The notes beneath the pieces are model-generated. The model was not told the origin of the DNA, did not search any database, and saw only the letters and a program-made list of their open reading frames with translations. Positions 1 through 7,069 of a stretch of 54,454 nucleotides of DNA are shown here, piece by piece. Position 1 is the stretch's first letter, and every line of letters begins with the position of its first letter. The stretch is from Saprospirales bacterium (GTDB lineage: Bacteria > Bacteroidota > Bacteroidia > Chitinophagales > Saprospiraceae), in the NCBI GenBank assembly GCA_002698985.1, contig PAAY01000077.1, positions 1-54,454 on the forward strand, given 5' to 3'. Made by a program: the position numbers and the translations under genes.

Positions 1-136
1 TGCAAGCGGCCAATTTTATCCTGCACTTCGTTAAATTTTTCGCCGGATTACCCGTATCCGCCTGCAAAATTTGCCTCGTTCAGAATAAAATTTTCTCGCT
101 TTCGCTCAAGCATGAAAATCTAAACAGGCTCTAAAG
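1..136. repeat. right half of a long imperfect palindrome at the contig end
   Basis: Bases 1-69 are identical to the last 69 bases of the window in the same orientation. Joining the two ends at this overlap gives an element of about 170 bases. Its outer arms match perfectly over 15 bases: TAAACAGGCTCTAAA at 121-135 is the reverse complement of 54354-54368. Weaker pairing continues inwards to a short stem around 42-58 (CGGAT/ATCCG). The contig therefore breaks at the centre of a MITE-like palindrome. No gene is seen in 1-174. Confidence 0.75.
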
Positions 137-174
137 CTTGATCACCTGGCGGCCCAAACCTCTACTTTTCAGGC

Positions 175-1446
175 CTATTTTCCTATTTCTTCAATATCAG
201 GCGCTTTCCAGTTGGTGAATCCCACGGGCACATCAGTGGCTTTTTTGATGGCCTTGATGCTGCGGTTCTTGTCCCAAACCAGGGCAAAGGTCATCAGCAG
301 GCTGGTGGTGATGATGATGAAGAGCAGGATGCCCGGGTCAAAGAGATCGGTTTCCAGCTGTTTCGGAATGTTGTAGAACAGCAGGATGGTTATCAATCCT
401 CTGGGAGCGATGAAAAGCTGCGGCAGGATGTCTTTGCCAAGGATGGGCCGCAGCAGGGCATAGCGCACGGCGTAAATTGAGACGACGATGGCACCGCTGA
501 TTAAAGCGACCTTCAGGCTGAGCAGTGAACTGAGGGTAATGGTTATTCCGAATATTACGAAGAAAAAAGTCCTCACGACAAAAGCGGTTTCGACGGTGAT
601 TTCGTGCAGGCCTTCATAAACGCTGTTGGCTTTTTCAAGGTGGAGCCATTTGCTGAGCCTTCCTTTAAAGAATAATTCCAGGTTGGCGATGACCAGTCCG
701 AAAACCAGGATTATCAGCAGCGCTGAAAGGTGCATTTGCTTGCTGACTGCGTACAATAGGAGCAGCACTGAGATCAGCAAAAAGAGTTTTGCCTGGCTTT
801 TGATATTCTGAAAAATAAAGACGATCAAATAGGAAGCTATAAATGCTATTGCAATGGTCAGGAAAAGGGTGATCAGAAAGCCACCGAAACCGTTGCTTTC
901 CGCTCCGTTTTCCACTTTCGCAGCCAGGTAGTAAAACAGCATGATGCCGAGGATGTCGCTGAAGGTGCTTTCGTAAATGTGAAATTCTTTTTTCTTCAGT
1001 GAAAGTCCCGACACACTTGGGATGATAATGGCGCTCGAGAGGATCGAGAGGGGAGTTGCGTACATCCAGGCTTGCAGGCTGCTCATTTCAGGAATAAAAT
1101 ATTGGAGAATGGCTGCCGCCACCCAGGCGGACAACAGCAGTCCGGCCAGGGCAATGAATAGCGCCGTGGCGATCGGAATCATTTTTTCCGGCTTCAGTTC
1201 CAGTTCCAGGGCTGCCTCCAGCACGATCATGATCAGACCCACAATGCCCAGCACTTCCAATATCGGCAGGAAATTCAGGTTGCTGATCCCTGCAGAATCC
1301 ATCCCTATTTTCAATACAATGCCAAGAACAATCAGCATCAGCACCGAAGGCACGTTGGTCTTTCTCGATATTTCATTGAAAAGAAAAGAAAGAATGATGA
1401 TAATCGAGGCAGCTATAATGAGGTTGTAAGAATTCAGTATTTCCAT
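175..1446 (-). CDS. cation:proton antiporter, CPA family
   Basis: Predicted inner-membrane Na+(K+)/H+ exchanger of 423 residues. It is almost wholly hydrophobic, with about 12 membrane segments, and carries motifs I associate with the Na_H_Exchanger family: an early VPSVLMLIVLGIVL helix pair, TPLSILSSAIIIPSV in the middle and APRGLITILLFYNIP near the C-terminus. There is no cytosolic TrkA-N/RCK domain, so it is the short form. The frame is open upstream, but the ATG at 1446 is preferred because translation then begins with a membrane helix and 11 bases after the stop of the upstream gene. It is the last gene of a three-gene leftward operon. The transported ion and direction cannot be read from sequence. 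Confidence 0.88.
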   Translation of the reverse strand: MEILNSYNLIIAASIIIILSFLFNEISRKTNVPSVLMLIVLGIVLKIGMDSAGISNLNFLPILEVLGIVGLIMIVLEAALELELKPEKMIPIATALFIALAGLLLSAWVAAAILQYFIPEMSSLQAWMYATPLSILSSAIIIPSVSGLSLKKKEFHIYESTFSDILGIMLFYYLAAKVENGAESNGFGGFLITLFLTIAIAFIASYLIVFIFQNIKSQAKLFLLISVLLLLYAVSKQMHLSALLIILVFGLVIANLELFFKGRLSKWLHLEKANSVYEGLHEITVETAFVVRTFFFVIFGITITLSSLLSLKVALISGAIVVSIYAVRYALLRPILGKDILPQLFIAPRGLITILLFYNIPKQLETDLFDPGILLFIIITTSLLMTFALVWDKNRSIKAIKKATDVPVGFTNWKAPDIEEIGK

Positions 1447-1457
1447 TTGAATTGTTG

Positions 1458-2165
1458 TTAAGCTCGTTTTGCGTTGTACCCCGATTCTTTCAGTGTTTCG
1501 AGGAGTTCCGGAAGGTTGTCGGGGAAGTACAGGTGGCAATGCACCATGCTGTAGGTTTCATTGGATTCGATTTTACAGCTGAAATTGGTGTCGATGTACG
1601 GCGACTCGGCCAGCAGGTCTTTCAGGCTGTCGGCAGGTTTTTTTTCTTCGTCATTTTCGACGATCAGTTTACAGGAAAAGCTTCCCGGATCATCAGGGAT
1701 GATGGTGTATCCTTTGTTGAGCAGGTTGGAATAGGAAATGTGGTTGATCCCGGAATTGCTCAGCACCTGAATGCCCAGGTGTCCGCAGCGGGTGATGGTT
1801 CCGCTGATGTCGTTGTAGCTGATTTTTTTTTCGGGAGTGATGGTTCCATCCAATAGTACCAGGCGGCCGCTCAGGTAGTTTTTCAGGTGCAAAAAGCTGA
1901 ATAGCAAAACCAGTCCCATGATAACCCCGTGCAGCAGCGGGTTGATGAATACTAAAACGCTGAGTGCTATGATGAACGCAAGCGGCTGGAAAACGGTCAA
2001 AAATTTATGCAGTAAGGTCAGTGCAATATTTTTGAATTCGGAAAACATGGGGATTTTTTCCAGGCCCTTTTTCAACAGTTTGAAAAACCAATAGGCTACG
2101 ATGAGTAGCACTATCAGTTTGGTAAACTGCTCCCAGGTGAAAATATGCGTCAGGTTTTCGTCCAT
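1458..2165 (-). CDS. small MscS-like membrane protein
   Basis: 235 residues with hydrophobic segments near residues 15-30, 55-75 and 78-95. A stretch at about 94-160 (KNYLSGRLVLLDG, a GTITRCGHLGIQVL strand pair, then SNLLNKG) resembles the MscS beta domain, where NYISG..., a G-x-V strand and an IPNSKLVN-like loop follow the pore helix. It is shorter than classical MscS (about 280 residues), and the C-terminal soluble part (about 165-235) resembles the alpha/beta domain only loosely. The start overlaps the upstream stop as TAATG, so translation is probably coupled to the ATPase gene. Role inferred: a mechanosensitive or ligand-gated channel. Alternative: a membrane protein that kept only the MscS fold. 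Confidence 0.65.
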   Translation of the reverse strand: MDENLTHIFTWEQFTKLIVLLIVAYWFFKLLKKGLEKIPMFSEFKNIALTLLHKFLTVFQPLAFIIALSVLVFINPLLHGVIMGLVLLFSFLHLKNYLSGRLVLLDGTITPEKKISYNDISGTITRCGHLGIQVLSNSGINHISYSNLLNKGYTIIPDDPGSFSCKLIVENDEEKKPADSLKDLLAESPYIDTNFSCKIESNETYSMVHCHLYFPDNLPELLETLKESGYNAKRA

Positions 2166-4585
2166 TATTTTACGATGTATTTTATCAGGTTATTAGCGTG
2201 CAATATCCTTCCCAGGTCGTTGACCATCAATTCGTTGGGTTCCAGCATGCCCTTTTGGTTGCGCACCAGCACGCCCAGGTGCGCCAACCTTCTGACCACA
2301 GGAGAGTAACGGGTGGAAAACGCCGGCCCAAACCGCTTGCGCAATTGATATTCGGTGGTGGCTTTGCTTTTGAATATGCTGGCCAGAAGCAGGCCGTTGT
2401 CATGGTCCAGAAAATCTGGTAAGCCCCAGCGGTATGGACAGACGAATTGCACTTCGTCCTTTTTTTCTTTGGCAATGGCAGAGGCCCATAGGTTCAGGGC
2501 GTCCCCGATATTGCCCTTTGATTGCAGGTAAATGCGCCTGATGAACCTTTTCATGGTCTCGTCGCTGATGGGTTTACCTTTGGTGTCAACCAGGTCCATG
2601 TGTGTGGCATCATGCCGGATGATGATGGCATTCATCACCTCTGTGAGCGGCATTTTATCCAGGTTGATTTCTGCCTGAAAAGCAGCTGTGAATGGCATTA
2701 ATTTCTCGAGGTGGTTGCGCGCAGCATTGTTGATGGCCACCATGTAAAAGGCCGCATTGCTGTAGTTGTCGATGTGGTGAAGCAAAGACCTGACGTTTTT
2801 TAGCCATGAATGCTGCCGGTTGGCCCACAATTCGATGTCGTCAATCCAGATGAGCGGCCGCTCCGTGATGGTATTCTTTCTGATAAATTCCAGCGCCTCA
2901 CCCAGGTTGTAAGTGGTGGTGAAAGACCTGCCATCGATGGAAATTTCCGTATTTGGAGCAAGGCGGATGGCATTGTCCTGGAAATGACGGAGGAAAGTTA
3001 ATTCGCCAAGCAGGGTTTTTCCGCTGAGCCTTTTCCCTGAAAGCAGCAGGGCTCCTCTGTAACCCTCTCGCCAGTTTTGTATTAAATTCTCAATTCTCCT
3101 GATTTCTCTTTCCCTTCCGGCAATGAATGATTCGCCGACAAAACCCCTGGTCAGAAATATAGAAGTGTAATGGGAGTTGTCAGTGGAAATGCTTCTGGCT
3201 TTCAGGTAGCGCACCACCATTTCTGATAGGCTGAGGTCTTCTGCCTCTCTGAGGATGGTTATTTTTCGTTGAATATTGTTAATCCGCTTTTTTCCCCATT
3301 TTACAATGGCGCCCAGCCATTTATTTTTTTCAACAGCTGCTTTCTGAAGCGAGAACTGAAAGGGCACCTCCAGGAAGTCATCGGAATTTTTGAAAATATT
3401 GGCGATGATGAACTCTTTGGCAAACCTGCTTTTTGCCAGGTTCTCCAGGTCGCTTGTCGCATTTTCCGCATCGTCTATATTTTCTGCTGCCCGGTCCAGT
3501 ACAGCAATGATCTTTTTTCGTTCAACCTGGATATAGGCTTCAGAAGTGGGATCACCCGCCAGAACCTGTGCCTGGTTTTGGATATTTGAGATGGCCAGGT
3601 TAAGCCTTTGGGTGGTTGTGTCGAGCGATTCCCATACTTCATAAATGAGCGGAAACACCTGGTATTCAAGCCATTCCTTCGTTCTTCTTCGCAGGTTCAG
3701 CTCGTGCTTTTGCAGCAATCCACCGTTTTTACCGATGATGAGTTCAGGTGTTTTGGGCAATTTTTCAACGATGCTCTCGAGGTGGTTGATGATGAAGTTG
3801 AGTTGGGCAATCGGTGTGAACTCTTTTTTGAGCGATTCGAGTTGCTCGGCCATCCGGGCAAAGTTCTCCACGGATTTTGCCTGGCAGTTTTCGTCCACGA
3901 TGTTCCGGGCCTTTTCATTGAGGGATTTGATGGCCTGGTACTGAAGGAGCGCATTTTTGAAATTGTCGAGGCTGCTCGTTTTTATATTGGCGTAAATGCG
4001 CTGAGCTTTTCGCAGAACTTCAAAATTGCCTTTTATCGCTTCAACCTGTGCAATGATGGTCTGAAACTGTTGGCTGTAGGTTGGCCAGGGGTTGAGTTGA
4101 TGCTGCCATTCTTCACGCTTTTTCTCAAATGAAAGGTCGGATTGATTGAACAATTTTGCGCTTGCTTCCGAAAAATTGTTTTTCGCTTTGCGCATCGATT
4201 CATCCGATAGGTTGAGAAAGGCCTCAAACTGCTCTTTGCTCACCTGTTTGTCTTCGTAAAAAACGATGGCTTTTGAAAGTTCAAAGCATTGATCTCTGAG
4301 AAAAAGTGAAAAGCCTTTGAGTATTTCCGGCCATTCGTAGGTGCTGATCAGGCAGGTTTTCGAAGGGGGCGTCTCCTGCTGCAGAAGTTGGTAGGCAGCC
4401 TGTCCCAGTGCTGTGGCTCCCTCGATGAATTGCGAAGTGAAGCTGACGAGGTTGGCAAATCTTTCTGCGGGCTTTTTCGCAGCGTTTATTGCTTCGATGT
4501 CCAGACCTGAAAGCAGTCTGTTCAAGCTTTCCAAGTCCACAGATTGAAGTTGATCTGTCAGTTCCAGTTGCCTCGTTGGTTCCAT
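2165..4585 (-). CDS. large coiled-coil P-loop ATPase, first gene of channel/antiporter operon
   Basis: 806 residues from the ATG at 4585. Residues 1 to about 460 are charged and helical (predicted coiled coil) with no family I recognise. A linker of about 485-500 carries GREREIRRIENLI, as seen just before ORC/STAND-type ATPase modules. Walker A is GKRLSGKT (517-524) and Walker B is LIWIDDIE (578-585). The last 75 residues look like a winged helix (TEYQLRKRF, then VVRRLAHLGVLVRN). An in-frame ATG at 4684 exists, but a -7 promoter element (4655-4662) lies inside that extension, so 4585 is chosen. It is co-transcribed with a MscS-like protein and an antiporter, which suggests an ATP-dependent switch acting on membrane ion flux. 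That role is inference. Confidence 0.8.
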   Translation of the reverse strand: MEPTRQLELTDQLQSVDLESLNRLLSGLDIEAINAAKKPAERFANLVSFTSQFIEGATALGQAAYQLLQQETPPSKTCLISTYEWPEILKGFSLFLRDQCFELSKAIVFYEDKQVSKEQFEAFLNLSDESMRKAKNNFSEASAKLFNQSDLSFEKKREEWQHQLNPWPTYSQQFQTIIAQVEAIKGNFEVLRKAQRIYANIKTSSLDNFKNALLQYQAIKSLNEKARNIVDENCQAKSVENFARMAEQLESLKKEFTPIAQLNFIINHLESIVEKLPKTPELIIGKNGGLLQKHELNLRRRTKEWLEYQVFPLIYEVWESLDTTTQRLNLAISNIQNQAQVLAGDPTSEAYIQVERKKIIAVLDRAAENIDDAENATSDLENLAKSRFAKEFIIANIFKNSDDFLEVPFQFSLQKAAVEKNKWLGAIVKWGKKRINNIQRKITILREAEDLSLSEMVVRYLKARSISTDNSHYTSIFLTRGFVGESFIAGREREIRRIENLIQNWREGYRGALLLSGKRLSGKTLLGELTFLRHFQDNAIRLAPNTEISIDGRSFTTTYNLGEALEFIRKNTITERPLIWIDDIELWANRQHSWLKNVRSLLHHIDNYSNAAFYMVAINNAARNHLEKLMPFTAAFQAEINLDKMPLTEVMNAIIIRHDATHMDLVDTKGKPISDETMKRFIRRIYLQSKGNIGDALNLWASAIAKEKKDEVQFVCPYRWGLPDFLDHDNGLLLASIFKSKATTEYQLRKRFGPAFSTRYSPVVRRLAHLGVLVRNQKGMLEPNELMVNDLGRILHANNLIKYIVK

Positions 4586-4654
4586 GTTCGTTTGATCTTT
4601 TGCCTGAGACCTTCGGCTTGCCGGCAGGTCACCTTGTGTTTTTTCAGGCGCTGA

Positions 4655-4662
4655 CAAAAATA
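4655..4662 (-). promoter_or_regulatory. putative -7 promoter element of the ATPase operon
   Basis: On the minus strand this reads TATTTTTG and fits the Bacteroidota -7 consensus TAnnTTTG. It lies 70 bases upstream of the ATG at 4585 and inside the longer alternative ORF, so it decides the start. I see no good TTTG at the -33 position. Confidence 0.45.
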
Positions 4663-4778
4663 GGTGCTGGATGTGATATGACATGCTACCGGCCAGCTTT
4701 ACCGAAGGAGCTCTGCCATTTTTACGTAAAAGAAGAGGTCTGGGATGCGTTTGCGGAATGGTGGGGTGGTGGAAGGCT

Positions 4779-4786
4779 TACCTTTG
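4779..4786 (+). promoter_or_regulatory. putative -7 promoter element of hemB
   Basis: TACCTTTG fits TAnnTTTG and ends 17 bases before the hemB ATG at 4804. A TTTG at 4750-4753 lies 25 bases further upstream, slightly far for a -33 element. The short leader supports 4804 as the start; the frame is open back to 4489. Confidence 0.45.
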
Positions 4787-4803
4787 CCCAAAATTTGAAA
4801 ACC

Positions 4804-5796
4804 ATGTTCAGAAGACCACGAAGAAACAGGGTCAGTGCGGCTGTTAGAGCCATGACCACCGAAATCCACCTGAATGCCCAGCATTTGGTTCAACCCATTT
4901 TTTTAGTTGATGGGCAGGGAATCAAAAACGAAGTTCCTTCACTACCGGGTTCTTTCCGCCTTTCGCTGGACAATGTTCTGAAGGAGGTAGAGGAATGCCT
5001 GACATTGGGCATTCAATCCTTCATCATGTTTCCAGCTGTAGCTGATGAGTTGAAAGACAAAACCGGCACTTACGGATACAGGCCCGATAACTTTTACCTG
5101 AAAGCCGCCACAGAAATCAAAAAGCGCTTTCCTGAAGCCTGCCTCATCAGTGATGTAGCGCTGGATCCTTACAGCAGTGATGGGCACGACGGTATCGTTC
5201 GGGGAGGTAAAATCCTGAACGATGAAACACTGGAAGTGCTGGCAAAAATGAGCGTGGCTCAAGCCGAAGCGGGATTTGACATTCTCGGGCCTTCAGACAT
5301 GATGGACGGCAGGGTAGGGGCCATGCGCCTGGCGCTGGATGAGGCTGGATTTACAGATACAGCCATCATGTCCTACACAGCGAAGTACGCCAGTGCTTTT
5401 TACGGCCCCTTCCGCGATGCATTGGACAGCGCTCCAAAAGCTGATGCCGACATCCCGGCTGATAAAAAGACCTACCAGATGAACCCGGCCAACAAGCGGG
5501 AGGCACTCATCGAAGCTGAATTGGACACGGTAGAAGGTGCCGATTACCTGATGGTGAAACCTGCATTGAACTACCTGGACGTGATTCACCTGCTCAGGGA
5601 AAACTCAGAACTGCCCATTGCTGCTTACCACGTCAGTGGTGAATGTGCCATGCTGCTGGCTGCCTGCAGAAACGGCTGGCTGGATTATGACAAGGCCATG
5701 CCAGAAACGCTTTTGTCAATCCGCCGCGCCGGAACGGATGTGATCATCACCTATTTTGCGAAGGATTTTGCCAGGAAATTTCCTGCAGGAATTTAG
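4804..5796 (+). CDS. hemB: delta-aminolevulinic acid dehydratase (porphobilinogen synthase)
   Basis: Joins two 5-aminolevulinate molecules to porphobilinogen in cytosolic tetrapyrrole (haem) synthesis. The 330 residues match the family's normal length, and the N-terminus MFRRPRRNR is typical. Both Schiff-base lysines are present: K194 in SYTAKYAS and K252 in YLMVKPALNYLDVI. The metal loop reads DVALDPYSSDGHDG, with Asp/Ser in place of the cysteines of zinc enzymes, so this is the magnesium-type form. The gene stands alone between a divergent ATPase operon and a bidirectional terminator. The longer open frame back to 4489 overlaps the opposite operon and is rejected. Confidence 0.97.
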   Translation: MFRRPRRNRVSAAVRAMTTEIHLNAQHLVQPIFLVDGQGIKNEVPSLPGSFRLSLDNVLKEVEECLTLGIQSFIMFPAVADELKDKTGTYGYRPDNFYLKAATEIKKRFPEACLISDVALDPYSSDGHDGIVRGGKILNDETLEVLAKMSVAQAEAGFDILGPSDMMDGRVGAMRLALDEAGFTDTAIMSYTAKYASAFYGPFRDALDSAPKADADIPADKKTYQMNPANKREALIEAELDTVEGADYLMVKPALNYLDVIHLLRENSELPIAAYHVSGECAMLLAACRNGWLDYDKAMPETLLSIRRAGTDVIITYFAKDFARKFPAGI

Positions 5797-5800
5797 ATTG

Positions 5801-5899
5801 GAGTAGGGAGTAGGGAGTAGGGAGTAGGGGATGCTAGCTCTTTCATCCCTCAACCCTCAACCCTCATCCCTCATCCCTCATCCCTCATCCCTCATCCCT
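5801..5899. repeat. two opposed heptamer arrays downstream of hemB
   Basis: Four copies of GAGTAGG (5801-5828) are followed by eight copies of CATCCCT/CAACCCT (5844-5899). The facing edges AGGGGATG and CATCCCT can pair as a hairpin. The first array has four G-runs spaced by four bases on the plus strand. The second has eight such runs on the minus strand, so both can form G-quadruplexes. Confidence 0.85.
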
Positions 5900-5931
5900 G
5901 AGTAAGTATTTGGCGGAGTAGACTGCCTGGA

Positions 5932-5972
5932 AATCCTCAGTTCTTCAGTTCTTCAGTTCTTCAAATCCTCAT
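5932..5972. repeat. octamer array (CAGTTCTT)n flanked by AAATCCTCA words
   Basis: Three direct copies of CAGTTCTT sit between AAATCCTCA at the left and CAAATCCTCAT at the right. The same words recur at 20422-20455. It is non-coding and lies just before a terminator. Confidence 0.7.
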
Positions 5973-5973
5973 A

Positions 5974-6018
5974 AAAAAGCCCCTGGACCGATGAAGGGAT
6001 TCGGTACCAGGGGCTTTT
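5974..6018. terminator. bidirectional rho-independent terminator
   Basis: Stem AGCCCCTGG...CCAGGGGCT with flanking A-run on the left and T-run on the right. It can end hemB transcription from the left and the leftward small-ORF transcript from the right. Confidence 0.85.
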
Positions 6019-6037
6019 GCTAATTAAACTGTTTTTC

Positions 6038-6184
6038 TCAGCCAGCGAAGATGCAGAAGTACACACCTAGGGCACCAACTGCGATCATCAGGAGAGAAGC
6101 CAGTGTTTCAAGCGATTTGCTCTTTGTAGCAATCTCTGCGTTGCCATTGAATGGCATGGTGTGGGGAGTAGTCTTGCTGATCAT
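6038..6184 (-). CDS. possible 48-residue membrane peptide
   Basis: Not recognised. From the ATG at 6184 (or an in-frame ATG at 6157) the frame encodes a polar N-terminus and one C-terminal hydrophobic segment (LASLLMIAVGALGVYFCIFAG). The frame is also open upstream to a TTG at 6355, but that part lacks coding character. It ends 20 bases before a strong terminator and lies downstream of the consensus leftward promoter at 6710-6742, so the region is probably transcribed. It could be a short membrane peptide or chance. Confidence 0.4.
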   Translation of the reverse strand: MISKTTPHTMPFNGNAEIATKSKSLETLASLLMIAVGALGVYFCIFAG

Positions 6185-6457
6185 ACGTTCATGGGTTAGA
6201 TAAAGTAAGTAAATGGGATTACAAGCTGCTTCGATGTCAATACCGGTCAGTGCTGAAGTACGTCTCTTCAGCCTGGCACTTAAAGTGCTGTGGCTAATTA
6301 ATGCCCGGCCCTGTTGAGGAACGGAATCAAAAAGCCTCCTGTAGAGCAATGTCAATTGCCCACGGTTTTTGTTTTAGGTAGTTTTCGGAATGCGTCTTGA
6401 GAGCCTAAAAAGGTGAGTTGTTCTGTGTTTCTGTTCTGACTGTACCGGTGTAGGGGG

Positions 6458-6598
6458 TTAAGACAAAAGAATGTCTTTTGGTGCGGTCAATAATCGCCTT
6501 GGATATTCAGAAAACAGCCGCCCGGATGAGCGGGTAGATAAGACAGTTTTTTCAGAAAGGGATAATTCATGGGTTCCCTCAGGTGTTCTCAGTTCCAT
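6458..6598 (-). CDS. possible 46-residue leader peptide
   Basis: A short frame from the ATG at 6598, beginning MELRTPEGTHELSLSEK and ending ILLS, is the first ATG-initiated frame of this size I traced below the leftward promoter at 6710-6742. A small hairpin (AAAAGA/TCTTTT, 6465-6479) overlaps its end. No family is recognised and this may be non-coding. It is listed because the promoter upstream is unusually good. Confidence 0.2.
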   Translation of the reverse strand: MELRTPEGTHELSLSEKTVLSTRSSGRLFSEYPRRLLTAPKDILLS

Positions 6599-6709
6599 CG
6601 TCTGCGTGTTTCAAAAGTGTGATCAAACGTCAGTCAATTCTCCACAGGACCAGGTCCTGTTCAGTAGTGTCCAATTCTCCTAGAGTTGTCTTTTTGTCAA
6701 TCAGCTGCA

Positions 6710-6742
6710 CAAAGGTAATCAAATGTATGTGAAAAAATCAAA
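6710..6742 (-). promoter_or_regulatory. consensus Bacteroidota promoter, leftward
   Basis: On the minus strand TTTG (6739-6742), 21 bases, then TACCTTTG (6710-6717): a full match to the TTTG-N19-21-TAnnTTTG consensus. The transcript would start near 6703 and run left through about 700 bases to the terminator at 5974-6018. The rest of the 6185-7069 gap shows no recognisable RNA gene and a perfect small dyad, CAGGACC/GGTCCTG, at 6645-6659. Confidence 0.65.
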
Positions 6743-6928
6743 TGTTTAAAGAAAAAATTTTCACTTCCTTGAGTTGCCAGCCTTTGCAAAAGACAATTAG
6801 TGATACGGGTGAACAAAATGGGTGTTTCAACACATTATGATTTTTTGTTAATTTTCTTTTACCCCTTCAGGTGGGAAAAATAATTGCAAAATCTCGATTT
6901 GAATTGCAGAAGCTTGGAAGGGAGGCAT

Positions 6929-6936
6929 TATCTTTG
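6929..6936 (+). promoter_or_regulatory. putative -7 promoter element of the giant secreted protein gene
   Basis: TATCTTTG fits TAnnTTTG. A weak -33 match (ATTG, 6903-6906) lies 22 bases upstream. The leader to the ATG at 7070 would be about 125 bases. Confidence 0.5.
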
Positions 6937-7010
6937 GCCTGTCTTTGCAAGACTTACACACAATCCCGCCAACCGATTACCACAGGACATCTATGTAGCA
7001 TTGCCATGCT

Positions 7011-7028
7011 CATTGCCTTCGGGCAATG
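7011..7028 (+). other. UUCG-tetraloop hairpin in the 5' leader
   Basis: CATTGCC, loop TTCG, GGCAATG form a perfect seven-pair stem 41 bases before the start codon. It is probably an RNA stabiliser or translation modulator; the function is unknown. Confidence 0.45.
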
Positions 7029-7069
7029 CAAGAGAACCGACTCCAATTAACAAATTGTAATCTCAGGAA

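Noticed and set aside
6471-6683. 70-residue rightward open frame in the gap before the giant gene
   Set aside because: No motif, no promoter element on that strand nearby, and it opposes the better-supported leftward transcript.
6185-7069. A tRNA or known riboswitch in the longest gene-free gap
   Set aside because: I looked for a cloverleaf with a TTC-loop motif and for common riboswitch cores and saw neither.
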